The notes under the pieces: generated by a model
Databases searched by the model: none
What the model saw: only the letters and a program-made list of their open reading frames with translations
What the model was told of the DNA's origin: nothing
Made by a program: the position numbers and the translations under genes
Shown: in pieces, positions 41,662 through 51,189 of the stretch
How positions within the stretch are numbered: position 1 is the stretch's first letter
Layout: each line of letters starts with the position of its first letter
NCBI RefSeq assembly: GCF_039544105.1
Contig: NZ_BAABLA010000026.1
Direction: 5' to 3' (one strand)
DNA from: Haloechinothrix_A salitolerans
GTDB lineage: Bacteria > Actinomycetota > Actinomycetes > Mycobacteriales > Pseudonocardiaceae
DNA length: 64,000 nt

Positions 41662-43283
41662 GCGCGCCTCACTAGGTAGGGGCCGATAGCGAGCACGTCG
41701 ATCGGCGCGGATCCGAAGCACTCCAACGCATCGCGCGGGTCGTCCGCCATCGGGCGGCCCGCCGTGTTCAGGCTGGTGTTGACGACGGCGGGCAGCCCGG
41801 TGCGCTTCTCGAACGCGGTGAGCATGTCGGTTAGCAGCGGCTGGTCGTTGGCGTCGACCGTCTGGATGCGTGCGGTGCCATCCACATGGGTCACGGCGGG
41901 GATGCGCTCCTGCCACGACGGGGCGACGTCGTGCACGAACAACATGTACGGGCTCGGCAGCGGCCCCCGGCTGAACAATTCGTCCGCGCGGTCGGCCCGT
42001 ACCATCGGCGCGATCGGGCGGAACTGCTCGCGGCCTTTGACGTCGTTGAGCCGTTCGATGTTGCCGGCCTTGCCGGGATGGGCGAGCAGCGAGCGGTGGC
42101 CGAGCGCGCGGGGGCCGAACTCCGCCCCGCTCTGGAACCACGCCACGACCTTGTCGTCGGCGAGCGCGTCGGCGACCTCCGACGCGAGGTCGTCCGGCTG
42201 CTCGTAAGAAACCTTGGCGCGCCGCAGCGTCCGCTCGATCTCGGCGTCGTCGAAGCTCCTGCCGAGGTCCGTACCCGCCATCGGCGTGACTCGGTCGCCC
42301 AGGTCAGTGGCCACGTGAAGGGCGGCTCCCAGCGCCGTGCCCGCGTCGCCTGCCGCCGGCTGCACCCAGACCTCGTGGAACGGGCTCTCGTCGTGCAGTC
42401 GGGTGTTGGCGACGCAGTTCAGCGCGATACCGCCTGCCAGCGCGAGGTTCTGCTGTCCGGTGCAGCGGTGCAGCCACCGCGCCAGGTCGAGCAGGACGTC
42501 TTCGAGGCGGCGCTGCACGCTCGCGGCGAGGTCGGCGTGTTCCTGCCGCATCGGCTCGTCCGGCGCGCGACGGGGTGCGAACGCCGCGAAGTCCATCGGG
42601 GGCGCGTGGAACCCGCCGTCGTCGGTGGCGTAGACGTCTTCTGCGAGGCGGTCGGCGAAGCGGGGCTCGCCGTAGGAGGCCAGCGCCATCACCTTGTACT
42701 CGTCGCTGGAACGCGTAAACCCGAGGTGTTCGGTCAGCGCCTCGTACCAGAGTCCGAGCGAGTGTGGCAGTCGCTGGTGGGTGATCTCGTCCAGCTCGCC
42801 GTCGCGGTACTCGCCGGCCAAATAGGACTCCGTCTCGCCCCGGCCATCGGCCGTCAGGACGGCGGTGTCGCCGAGCGGCGCGGCCAGCCCGGCCGACGCG
42901 GCGTGCGCGACGTGGTGGCGGACGAACCGGACGACGCCGGGATCGAGTCCTGGCAGTGCGGTGGCCAGGAAGTGCGGTGTGCGCCGGGCATACATCGTCC
43001 GGAGGTCTTCCCAGCCGGGGTCGAGACCGTCGAGCGAGTGGTCGACGAGGTCTGGGTCGTAGGAGTAACCAATAGCGTCCACATCGGATGGTGCAAGGCC
43101 AGCGACGTCGAGGCACCACCGCGCCGCCTGCTCCGGCAGCTCCCACGCCGCGAACGGCACCGGGCGCTTGCCGTGCTTGCGACGGGAGAACCGCTCCTCC
43201 TCGGCCGCCGCGACGACATGGCCGTCAACGACCACCGCCGCGGCGGGGTCGTGGAATACGGCGTTGATCCCGAGTACACGCAT
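41658..43283 (-). CDS. NodU/CmcH-family carbamoyltransferase, first gene of the heptose operon
   Basis: A 541-residue O-carbamoyltransferase. The N-terminal metal/ATP motif is GINAVFHDPAAAVV. Further signatures are AAAEEERFSRRKHGKRP, FVRHHVAHAAS, NLALAGGIALNCVAN and EFGPRALGHRSLLAHP. The late VVNTSLNTAGRPM is the family C-terminal motif. The ATG at 43283 has AGAGGAC seven bases upstream; the 24 upstream codons are rejected. It probably adds carbamoyl groups to a sugar of the glycan made by the operon. This is more canonical than the copy at 1100-2650. Confidence 0.92.
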   Translation of the reverse strand: MRVLGINAVFHDPAAAVVVDGHVVAAAEEERFSRRKHGKRPVPFAAWELPEQAARWCLDVAGLAPSDVDAIGYSYDPDLVDHSLDGLDPGWEDLRTMYARRTPHFLATALPGLDPGVVRFVRHHVAHAASAGLAAPLGDTAVLTADGRGETESYLAGEYRDGELDEITHQRLPHSLGLWYEALTEHLGFTRSSDEYKVMALASYGEPRFADRLAEDVYATDDGGFHAPPMDFAAFAPRRAPDEPMRQEHADLAASVQRRLEDVLLDLARWLHRCTGQQNLALAGGIALNCVANTRLHDESPFHEVWVQPAAGDAGTALGAALHVATDLGDRVTPMAGTDLGRSFDDAEIERTLRRAKVSYEQPDDLASEVADALADDKVVAWFQSGAEFGPRALGHRSLLAHPGKAGNIERLNDVKGREQFRPIAPMVRADRADELFSRGPLPSPYMLFVHDVAPSWQERIPAVTHVDGTARIQTVDANDQPLLTDMLTAFEKRTGLPAVVNTSLNTAGRPMADDPRDALECFGSAPIDVLAIGPYLVRRA

Positions 43284-43347
43284 GATGCTGTCCTCTGCAA
43301 CCGGGTCGTGCGAGCGGCCGGTCTGCCGCGCGCCGTCTACTGAATCG

Positions 43348-43373
43348 CTACCCACCGCAGCGACGCCCCAAAC
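43348..43373 (-). promoter_or_regulatory. Sigma B/F-type promoter of the eight-gene heptose operon
   Basis: Minus strand GTTT, 16 bases, GGGTAG, 64 bases before the carbamoyltransferase ATG. All seven downstream genes follow with overlapping stop/start codons or very short overlaps, so this single promoter may control the whole operon. Confidence 0.6.
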
Positions 43374-43418
43374 AACACACAGGTGAGCAGTGGGTTCCGT
43401 GGGGTGGGCGGAAAACTG

Positions 43419-44399
<981 letters not shown>

Positions 44400-44407
44400 G
44401 CCGTGGT

Positions 44408-44432
44408 ATACCCCGGCCTGACCGGTACAAAC
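44408..44432 (-). promoter_or_regulatory. Sigma B/F-type promoter of the UDP-xylose synthase gene, leaderless
   Basis: Minus strand GTTT, 15 bases, GGGTAT, a perfect consensus. Eight bases separate the -10 box from the ATG at 44399. Confidence 0.7.
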
Positions 44433-44455
44433 GCCGCGAACGACGTGCCGGCCGC

Positions 44456-44481
44456 GATTACTCGGCGGACGTAGCGGGTAT
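44456..44481 (+). promoter_or_regulatory. Sigma B/F-type promoter of the pyruvyltransferase-like operon, leaderless
   Basis: GATT, 16 bases, GGGTAT. Nine bases separate the -10 box from the ATG at 44491. Confidence 0.6.
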
Positions 44482-44490
44482 AGCGGTCGC

Positions 44491-45369
44491 ATGCGGGTGT
44501 TGGTGACCGGCTGGCCGAGCTTCCTGCACGGCGAGGCGACGGCGGGCGATGTGTTGAGCATGTGCCGGGTGTGTGACGCTCTCGGCGAGTGGGGCATACC
44601 TTGCGAGACGGCGTGGAGTCCTCGGTTCCTACCGTCGGAGCGAAGCCTCGACGACGTCGATCCGGCGGTGTACACGCATCTGGTGTTCGCGTGCGGGCCG
44701 GTGACCGGCGACCAGGTGGCCGCGCTGCACGAGCGGTTCGCGCGGTGCTACCGGATCGCCGTCGGCGTCAGCGTCGTCAACCCCGCCGACCCCGCAGCCG
44801 TGGGATTCCACCGCATCCTGCCGCGCGACGGGGGAGCGGCATGCCACGCCGACCTCGCCGATCCCGCGGACACGACTCCGGTACCGGTCGCGGGGGTCGT
44901 GCTCGCGCCGAGCCAGCGCGAGTACGGCGCTCGCGGATCCCACGACCGGGTGCATGCGGTGTTGGACGACTGGCTGTCCACTCTCAACGCGGCGCTGTTG
45001 CCGCTGGACACCCGGCTCGACACCACTGACTGGCAGCACCACGCGACGCCGGACCAGTTCACCGCCGTGCTGCGCAGGCTCGACGTCGTCGTCACGACGC
45101 GCATGCACGGCCTTGTGCTCGCCGTGCGTTCCGGTGTGCCCGCTATCACCGTCGACCCGATCGACGGTGGCGGCAAGGTCACCGCGCAGGCCGCCGCGCT
45201 GCGCTGGCCCGCCGTCCTCGGCGCGGATGAGGTCAACGCTGAGCGGCTCGATACCTGGTGGCGGTGGTGCCTGTCTGGGGAGGCGCCCGAGGCGCTGCGC
45301 ACAGCGGGCGGCGATACCCGACTGCTGGAGTCGTTGTGCGGCGCGCTGCGGCTGGAGCTCGCGGCATGA
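44491..45369 (+). CDS. Polysaccharide pyruvyl transferase-like protein
   Basis: A 292-residue protein. The C-terminal half carries VVTTRMHGLVLAVRSGVPAITVD, the SRxHG motif of the polysaccharide pyruvyl transferase family, which adds pyruvate ketals from PEP to exopolysaccharide sugars. The N-terminal half (RVLVTGWPSFLHGEATAGDVLSM) fits the family's first Rossmann domain but is short. It is the first gene of an operon with two GT2 genes, coupled by ATGA to the next. The exact group transferred is uncertain. Confidence 0.75.
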   Translation: MRVLVTGWPSFLHGEATAGDVLSMCRVCDALGEWGIPCETAWSPRFLPSERSLDDVDPAVYTHLVFACGPVTGDQVAALHERFARCYRIAVGVSVVNPADPAAVGFHRILPRDGGAACHADLADPADTTPVPVAGVVLAPSQREYGARGSHDRVHAVLDDWLSTLNAALLPLDTRLDTTDWQHHATPDQFTAVLRRLDVVVTTRMHGLVLAVRSGVPAITVDPIDGGGKVTAQAAALRWPAVLGADEVNAERLDTWWRWCLSGEAPEALRTAGGDTRLLESLCGALRLELAA

Positions 45370-46253
45370 CTGACGAACACGCGGGAGGGCGCACCAGCGT
45401 CGTGATCGCGACTCGGAACCGCGCGGCCACACTGGCCGTGACGCTGCGGCGGTTGCTCGAACTCCGACCGCGCCCGCCGATCATCATCGCGGACAACGCC
45501 TCGACCGACACCACCGGCGACGTGGCCAGCGCACTCGCCGAGCGGCACGACGGCGTCCGGGTGCTGCGGCTCGCCGAGAACCTTGGTGCGGCGGCCCGCA
45601 CCCTCGGCGTGCTCGCCGCGCCCACACCGTATGTGGGGTTCAGTGACGACGACTCGTGGTGGGCGAGCGACGCGCTCCCGAGGGCTGAAGCCGTGTTCGA
45701 TCGATGTCCGAACGTTGGCCTCATCGCTGCGAGAACCGTGGTGGAACCGCGCGGCGAGGTCGACCCGACGTCGCGGGCGATGGCGGACAGCCCATTGTCC
45801 ACTGGGGACGACCTCCCCGGCAGGGAGGTACTGGGATTCCTGGCGTGCGGCGCGATCGTGCGCCGTGCCGCGTACCTCGATGCGGGTGGGTTCAGCCGCC
45901 TGCTGCAGCTGGGTGCGGAGGAGAAGCTGCTCGCCTACGACCTCGCCGCGCGAGGATGGCGGCTGCGGTACGTCCCGGAAGTGCGGGCCCACCATGAACC
46001 CGCCGTCCGTGACGACGCCGACCACACCCGCCGCAAGGCTCTCGTCCTGCGCAACGACGTGCTGATCAGCGTGCTGCGACGGTCGCCGAGCACGGCACTG
46101 CGCTCCGGGTTGGCACTGGCCGTTTCGGCGACCCGCGACGTCATGGCGGCCCGGGCCCTGGCGGGACTGGTACGCAAGCTGCCCACCGCGCTGTGGCAGC
46201 GCCGTCGGCTCCCGCGCGGCGTCGAAGCGAACGTACGGCTGCTGGAGCGCTGA
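45366..46253 (+). CDS. Glycosyltransferase family 2, first of a tandem pair
   Basis: A 295-residue GT-A enzyme. It has SVVIATRNRAATL, IIIADNASTDTTGD for nucleotide binding, FSDDDSWW as the metal DxD motif and the acceptor region GAEEKLLAYDLAARGWRL. The C-terminal 80 residues are basic and helical. It shares motif order and wording with the next gene, so the two look like a tandem duplication that has diverged. Donor and acceptor are unknown; context suggests an exported glycan. Confidence 0.88.
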   Translation: MTDEHAGGRTSVVIATRNRAATLAVTLRRLLELRPRPPIIIADNASTDTTGDVASALAERHDGVRVLRLAENLGAAARTLGVLAAPTPYVGFSDDDSWWASDALPRAEAVFDRCPNVGLIAARTVVEPRGEVDPTSRAMADSPLSTGDDLPGREVLGFLACGAIVRRAAYLDAGGFSRLLQLGAEEKLLAYDLAARGWRLRYVPEVRAHHEPAVRDDADHTRRKALVLRNDVLISVLRRSPSTALRSGLALAVSATRDVMAARALAGLVRKLPTALWQRRRLPRGVEANVRLLER

Positions 46254-46256
46254 AGC

Positions 46257-47159
46257 ATGCGAGTGACCGTCGTGATGATGACGCACAACCGCCGCGACGA
46301 GTTGCTGCGCACGCTGCGGCACATGACCGCGTTGCCGGACGCCGCCCCGATCATCGTCGCGGACAACGCCTCGACTGACGGCACCGCCGAAGCCGTGGCC
46401 GCATTCCAGCGGAATCACCCCGACGCCGACGTCGCATTGCTGCGCTGCGGACGCAACCTCGGGGCGATCGCGCGGAACCACGCCGTCGCCGAGTGCGACA
46501 CCGACTACGTGGCGTTCTGCGACGACGACACCCGCTGGCAGCCCGGCGCGCTGACCCGCGCGGCCGACCTGCTCGACGCCCACCCCGGTCTGGCGTCGAT
46601 CACCGGCCGTTGCCTGGTCGAACCGGAGCTGGCCGAGGACCCGATCACACCCGAGCTGCGGCACTCCCCGGTGCCTGGCCCGGACTGGCTGCCCGGACCG
46701 GCGCTGTTCGGCGTCATGGCGGGCCTGACGACGTTCCGAGCCGAGGCGTTCCGTGAGGTCGGAGGGTTCTCGGAGCGGATGTGGCTCGGTGGTGAGGAGG
46801 AGCTGCTCGCGCTTGACCTCGCCGCGCACGGTTGGTGGATGTGCTGGGACCCGGACATCGTGATCCACCACGCGCCGTCGCGGGCGCGCGACCCACGTCG
46901 CCGCAGGCAACTCGGCATCCGGAACACACTCTGGACGCTGTGGTTGCGGCGTCCGGTGCGCAGCGCGCTGCGCCGTACGGTAGACGTCCTGCGCTCAGCA
47001 CCGGCCGATACGGCAACCGCCGCCGCCGTGGCCGAGGCCGCCGCGTCGGTGGGCTGGGTGCTGCGGGAACGGTGCGTCGTGCCGGACCGAGTGGAGAACG
47101 GACTCCGGCTGCTGGAGCACTCCCAGCGCCACTCAACGGCACGGCGCTACGTGGGGTGA
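46257..47159 (+). CDS. Glycosyltransferase family 2, second of a tandem pair
   Basis: A 300-residue GT-A enzyme with VVMMTHNRRDELLRTL, IIVADNASTDGTAEAV, FCDDDTRWQPGA and GGEEELLALDLAAHGWWM. It is a clear paralogue of the preceding protein and begins three bases after its stop. It ends convergently with the phosphoesterase gene. Probably both extend the same oligosaccharide, which is inference. Confidence 0.88.
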   Translation: MRVTVVMMTHNRRDELLRTLRHMTALPDAAPIIVADNASTDGTAEAVAAFQRNHPDADVALLRCGRNLGAIARNHAVAECDTDYVAFCDDDTRWQPGALTRAADLLDAHPGLASITGRCLVEPELAEDPITPELRHSPVPGPDWLPGPALFGVMAGLTTFRAEAFREVGGFSERMWLGGEEELLALDLAAHGWWMCWDPDIVIHHAPSRARDPRRRRQLGIRNTLWTLWLRRPVRSALRRTVDVLRSAPADTATAAAVAEAAASVGWVLRERCVVPDRVENGLRLLEHSQRHSTARRYVG

Positions 47160-47201
47160 TGCCCCGGCGTGGGCTGACGCCGCGCGGTGAGGTGATCCGC
47201 G

Positions 47202-47954
47202 CTACGTCGGCTGATACACCTCGGTCATCGGCTCCTGCACACTCGCGGGCAACCGGTAGCTGGCGTAGGCGGCGTTAATGACCGGCTGCGCGACGTTGCG
47301 CACCGGCACCCCGCCCGGCGTCACGCCGCGCTCGCTGCCGAAATGCGCGTGGCCGTGCAGCGCGAGCGCGGTATCGCAACAGTCGATCGCGTTGCCGAGC
47401 TGGTACGCGCCGAGGAACGGGTAGATCTCCGGCGGCTCGCCGTGCACCGTCTCCGGGATCGGCGCGTAGTGCGTTAGTGCCACCTTGACGTCGCAGTCCA
47501 GTGAATTCAGCGTTGTCCGGAGCCGGTCGGCGGCCGCGACGGTGTGGGAGATGAACGCCTTCATCTCCGGCTCACCGAACGCGCTGCCGCACTTGCCCTC
47601 GAAACCGCCGCCGAAGCCCTTTACCCCGGCGACGCCGAGGGTGCCGCCGGGCAGCGACAGGACGACGCCGTCGCCTTCCAGCACGTGGATGTCGGCGTCG
47701 GCGAGCACCTCGGTCACCTCGGGCACGGCGTCGCGGTCGTAGTCGTGGTTACCGAGCACCGCGATCACGGGGACGTCGAGTCCACCGAACTCGTCGGCGA
47801 CAACCCGCGCCTCGGCCACGGTGCCATGCCGGGTCAGGTCGCCCGCCAGCAGCAGGACGTCGGCCTTGTCCGCGATCCGGCCGAGGGCGGGGCGCAGGGT
47901 GCCCGCGGCGTCCTTGTCAAGATGGACGTCCCCGACAGCGCCGATCGTGATCAT
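47202..47954 (-). CDS. Calcineurin-like metallophosphoesterase
   Basis: A 250-residue phosphoesterase with all the metal motifs: GDVH (D9, H11), AGDLTRHG (D39), GNHDYD (N69, H70), LTHYAP and HGHAHFG. These bind two metal ions and hydrolyse phosphomonoesters or diesters; the substrate is not predictable. The ATG overlaps the stop of the BON-domain gene (ATGA), so it is the last gene of a three-gene unit. Confidence 0.88.
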   Translation of the reverse strand: MITIGAVGDVHLDKDAAGTLRPALGRIADKADVLLLAGDLTRHGTVAEARVVADEFGGLDVPVIAVLGNHDYDRDAVPEVTEVLADADIHVLEGDGVVLSLPGGTLGVAGVKGFGGGFEGKCGSAFGEPEMKAFISHTVAAADRLRTTLNSLDCDVKVALTHYAPIPETVHGEPPEIYPFLGAYQLGNAIDCCDTALALHGHAHFGSERGVTPGGVPVRNVAQPVINAAYASYRLPASVQEPMTEVYQPT

Positions 47955-48238
47955 TCGATGTCCTCCGCTTCGCCGGGTTCCGCCGCACTGACGACGGTGA
48001 TGTCGTTGGTGACGTGTAGGCCGGGCTCCGCTTCCTGCGCCACGACGTCAACCTCCGTCTTGCGGGCCGCGGAGGCGACGGTGCCCGTGAGGCGCACTCG
48101 ATCACCTCGCACGGAGATCGCGACGCCGAGCTCCGAGGTGCGGGGGTCCTCGGCCAGCGCGCGGCGCAGCCTGGCGGCGCGGTCGTGCGGGGCGACGTCG
48201 TGCTGGGCGGCGTACTCGGTGGCGTGTTCGTGTGCCAT
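47951..48238 (-). CDS. BON-domain protein
   Basis: A 95-residue protein. Residues 20-85 form a BON domain: RLRRALAEDPRTSELGVAISVRGDRVRLTGTV followed by AEPGLHVTNDITVV. BON domains bind phospholipids or other macromolecules in envelope-stress proteins such as OsmY. No signal peptide or membrane helix is present, so this one is cytosolic. ATG 48238 has GAGGAGAG five bases upstream; the longer frame is antisense to nothing useful and is rejected. Confidence 0.85.
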   Translation of the reverse strand: MAHEHATEYAAQHDVAPHDRAARLRRALAEDPRTSELGVAISVRGDRVRLTGTVASAARKTEVDVVAQEAEPGLHVTNDITVVSAAEPGEAEDIE

Positions 48239-48240
48239 GG

Positions 48241-48834
48241 TCACTCTCCTCGCTGGGCGCCAACGGTGGGCGCGAGCGTCGCTGCCTCGGGCACGAGGCC
48301 GGTCTCGGCGGCCAACCACAACAGCGCGCGGGCGTATGGCGAGTGCTCGGTCGCCGTACGCACCGCCGCCCAATCGACCTGCTCGCGTAGCGCCGCGAGG
48401 ATCGGCAGCAGCGGCGTGAAGTCGCAACGCTCGGGGTTGAGCACCAGGATTTTGTCGATGACGACGTCGGTGGCGGGCAGCACCGGCACCACCGTGTCGC
48501 CGAGCCGCCGGGGCACCGCCCGGTTGAGCAACTCGTCGGTGACCGGCCGCCTATTCGGTCGGTGGATCAGGTCGACGAGGCATGGTCCGTCGTAGGCCTT
48601 GGCGAGCCAGTCGTGGGGCGCGTCCGCCGCACGCATCCCCGCCTCGACGAGCGCATGCCGTGCCGGGACGACGTCGCGCTCGGCGAGGAAGATGTCCACG
48701 TCGTGCTCGCTGACCGGACCGCCGTGCGCGTACACCGCACAGCCACCGCCCAGGGCGAACGGGACGCCTGCCGCACGCAGTGCCTGGGCGGCTTTGGCGG
48801 CGGTCGCGCTGAGCTGGTCCTCGTCCACAGCCAT
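48241..48834 (-). CDS. Nucleotidyltransferase-fold protein
   Basis: A 197-residue protein with a polymerase-beta-like nucleotidyltransferase N-terminus: FALGGGCAVYAHGGPVSEHDVDIFL holds the GG motif and the DxD metal ligands. A helical C-terminal region follows. The family includes small-molecule adenylyltransferases and toxin MNT-type enzymes; no HEPN partner is adjacent. The ATG lies nine bases from a stress -10 box and lacks a ribosome site. The BON gene starts two bases after its stop. Confidence 0.8.
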   Translation of the reverse strand: MAVDEDQLSATAAKAAQALRAAGVPFALGGGCAVYAHGGPVSEHDVDIFLAERDVVPARHALVEAGMRAADAPHDWLAKAYDGPCLVDLIHRPNRRPVTDELLNRAVPRRLGDTVVPVLPATDVVIDKILVLNPERCDFTPLLPILAALREQVDWAAVRTATEHSPYARALLWLAAETGLVPEAATLAPTVGAQRGE

Positions 48835-48843
48835 GTCGTGTGG

Positions 48844-48870
48844 ATACCCGTGGTGATCTGGGCGATAAAC
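48844..48870 (-). promoter_or_regulatory. Sigma B/F-type promoter of the nucleotidyltransferase-BON-phosphoesterase unit, leaderless
   Basis: Minus strand GTTT, 17 bases, GGGTAT. Nine bases separate the -10 box from the ATG at 48834. Confidence 0.65.
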
Positions 48871-48891
48871 CGTCGGTGCTCGCGCTGTCGC

Positions 48892-48917
48892 GGTTCGTCG
48901 GCGCGGCAGGCGGGTAC
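48892..48917 (+). promoter_or_regulatory. Sigma B/F-type promoter of the SDR gene at 48927, leaderless
   Basis: GGTT, 16 bases, GGGTAC. Nine bases separate the -10 box from the ATG. Confidence 0.6.
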
Positions 48918-48926
48918 TCCGACGGC

Positions 48927-49778
48927 ATGGCAGAACAACAACCACCCCAGCAGCAGCAACCACCCGGCGAGACGCCCCCGATGCGGCCGCAGCCGCAGGA
49001 CACGATGGCGGACTACGTGGGCAGAGATCTGCTCGCTGACCGCGTCGCGCTCATCACCGGCGGCGACTCCGGCATCGGTAGGGCGGTCGCGATCGCCTTC
49101 GCGAAGGAAGGCGCCGACGTCGCACTCGCGTACCTGGAGGAGCACGACGACGCCGAGGAGACCGCCAACCACGTGCGCGGCCACGGACGCCGGTGCGTCC
49201 TGCTGCCCGGTGACATGGGCGACGCCCAGCACTGCGTGGACATCGTCGAGCAGACCGTCACCAAGCTCGGCGGGCTGAACATCCTCGTGAACAACGTGGC
49301 CACCCAGATCCCGGTGGACAAGCCGGACGAGATCACCGCAGAACAGTGGCTGCGCACCTTCGACGTCAACATCCACAGCTTCTTTCACGTCACCCACGCT
49401 GCGCTGTCACACCTGGGCGAGGGAGACGTTGTCATCAACACCGGCTCGGTGAACGGCCTGCGCGGCAACAAGTCGTTGATCGACTACTCGGCGACCAAGG
49501 GCGCGGTGCACTCCTGGACCTATGCCATGGCGCAGGCGCTTGCGGACCGGGGTATCAGAGTGAACTGCGTGGCGCCGGGTCCGGTGTGGACGCCGCTGAT
49601 CCCGTCGACCTTCGGGGCGGAGAAGGTCACGAAGTTCGGTGGCAACGTGCCGTTCGGTAGGCCAGCGCATCCGGACGAGATCGCGCCGTCGTACGTGTTC
49701 TTCGCGGCGAACCAGTTGTCGTCGTACTACACCGGCGAGGTTATCGCCGCGCTGGGCGGCGAGACACACCCGGGGTGA
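48927..49778 (+). CDS. SDR-family oxidoreductase, general stress protein 39-like
   Basis: A 283-residue SDR with a Pro/Gln-rich leader of about 25 residues. It has TGGDSGIGRAVAIAFAKEGADVAL, NNVATQ, NTGSVNG with the catalytic Ser and DYSATKGA as Tyr-x3-Lys. The leader and core match the B. subtilis YdaD/GSP39 and E. coli YghA type, which are stress-induced alcohol dehydrogenase-like SDRs. Its substrate is not established. The predicted leaderless stress promoter agrees with that role. It converges on the aldehyde dehydrogenase gene. Confidence 0.9.
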   Translation: MAEQQPPQQQQPPGETPPMRPQPQDTMADYVGRDLLADRVALITGGDSGIGRAVAIAFAKEGADVALAYLEEHDDAEETANHVRGHGRRCVLLPGDMGDAQHCVDIVEQTVTKLGGLNILVNNVATQIPVDKPDEITAEQWLRTFDVNIHSFFHVTHAALSHLGEGDVVINTGSVNGLRGNKSLIDYSATKGAVHSWTYAMAQALADRGIRVNCVAPGPVWTPLIPSTFGAEKVTKFGGNVPFGRPAHPDEIAPSYVFFAANQLSSYYTGEVIAALGGETHPG

Positions 49779-49794
49779 GGGCACGACGCCGCCG

Positions 49795-51189
49795 TTACAA
49801 CGTCGGGGGCTCGGAGTGCACCACCTTTGTCGTGGTCATTTCCTCCAGCAGCTCGGGGCCGTAGCCGAAGCCTTCGCCGCTGCGGCCCCGAGGATGGGCG
49901 GCCCCGCCGGGCGCGCCGCCGAAGACCGCGTTGATTTTCACCGAGCCCACGGGCAGTTCCCGCCACGCCTGCTGGGCGTGCGCCATCGAACTGGTCAGCA
50001 CCGTCGCCGCCAGTCCGTAGCCGCTGTCGGTGGCCTCGGCGAGCGCGTGGTCGAACGATCGCACCGCGCGGACCGGGGCAACTGGCCCGAACGTTTCTTC
50101 CGACATCACGGCCATGCTTGGTGTGCAGTCGGTCAGCACGGTCGCCGGGTAGTGCGAGCCACCGCCGCTGGGCAGCGTGCCACCAATCGCGCGGTACGCA
50201 CCCGCGTCCACCGCCGCCATCACGGCGTCGTGCACTTGCTCGCGATGCTGGTGGTCCACCAGCGGCGGCACCGAGGCGTCGGCGGCGGCGTCGACCAGGG
50301 CGCGCAGGAACGGATCCAGGACAGCTTCGTGCACGTAGACGCGTTCCACGGACACGCAGATTTGGCCCGCGTTGGCGAACGCTCCCATGGCGGCCTGCCG
50401 CGCCGCCCAGCCGGGATGGACGTCGCGGTCCACGATCAGCGGGTCGTTGCCGCCGTTCTCCAACAGCACCTTGGCGCCGGTGCCCGCCGCCCCGATCGCG
50501 ATGTCGCGCCCGGCCGCCGTGCTGCCGACGTGCGCGATGAGCGCGATACGAGGATCGCCCGTGAGAGCCGCGCCTACCTCGCCGTCACCGACAAGCCGGC
50601 ACAGCACGCCGTCCGGATGGACGTCGGCGAGCAGTCCGCACAGCAGTTCGCCGGTGCGCGGACACCGCTCGCTTGGCTTGTGCACCACGGTGTTCCCGGT
50701 GACGAGCGCCGCGCCGAGCAGGCCGCAGGCGACGGCGACCGGGTCGTTCCACGGCGTGATGACCGCGACGACGCCGCGCGGCTGGGAGATCATGAAATCC
50801 GTCGCGCCGTAATCGCCCTGCAGTGTCTTGCCGCGATGCAGCGGGCCTAGCTCGGCGTACTGTTCCAGCGTCCCCGCCCCCGCGAGAACGCCCTCCCGCG
50901 CCTCGTCGCGCGGCTTCCCGGTCTCGGCTTCGTTCAGTTCGGCGAGTTGTTCGACGTTGTCCCTGACGACGGCGGCGGCGCGGCGTAGTGTCGCGCCTCG
51001 CTCGGCCGGGGAGGTGCGTGCCCACTCGGGCTGGGCCACGCGCGCGGACACGATCGCGTTCTCCACATCGGCGGGTGTGCTCACGGCGACGGCGCCGAGC
51101 GACGACCCGTCGTGGGGGCTGCGGATGTCGATCGTCCGCTGCCCGTCTTCGGTGCTCCTGGGTGCGGTGTGAGGCTGTGTTGTGGTCAC
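49795..51189 (-). CDS. Aldehyde dehydrogenase family protein
   Basis: A 464-residue NAD(P)-dependent aldehyde dehydrogenase. N148 (TPWNDP), E244 (LENGGNDP) and nucleophile C278 (GQICVSVER) are in place. The ELGGK motif normally at the Glu is altered to ENGGN. The GTG start is coupled by a GTGA overlap to the GT4 glycosyltransferase stop, giving the unusual order GT, GT4, ALDH. Substrate unknown; a sugar-derived or stress aldehyde is possible. Confidence 0.9.
   Translation of the reverse strand: MTTTQPHTAPRSTEDGQRTIDIRSPHDGSSLGAVAVSTPADVENAIVSARVAQPEWARTSPAERGATLRRAAAVVRDNVEQLAELNEAETGKPRDEAREGVLAGAGTLEQYAELGPLHRGKTLQGDYGATDFMISQPRGVVAVITPWNDPVAVACGLLGAALVTGNTVVHKPSERCPRTGELLCGLLADVHPDGVLCRLVGDGEVGAALTGDPRIALIAHVGSTAAGRDIAIGAAGTGAKVLLENGGNDPLIVDRDVHPGWAARQAAMGAFANAGQICVSVERVYVHEAVLDPFLRALVDAAADASVPPLVDHQHREQVHDAVMAAVDAGAYRAIGGTLPSGGGSHYPATVLTDCTPSMAVMSEETFGPVAPVRAVRSFDHALAEATDSGYGLAATVLTSSMAHAQQAWRELPVGSVKINAVFGGAPGGAAHPRGRSGEGFGYGPELLEEMTTTKVVHSEPPTL

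Noticed and set aside
48241..48834. MNT/HEPN toxin-antitoxin pair
   Set aside because: The nucleotidyltransferase has no adjacent HEPN protein; its neighbours are a BON protein and a phosphoesterase.
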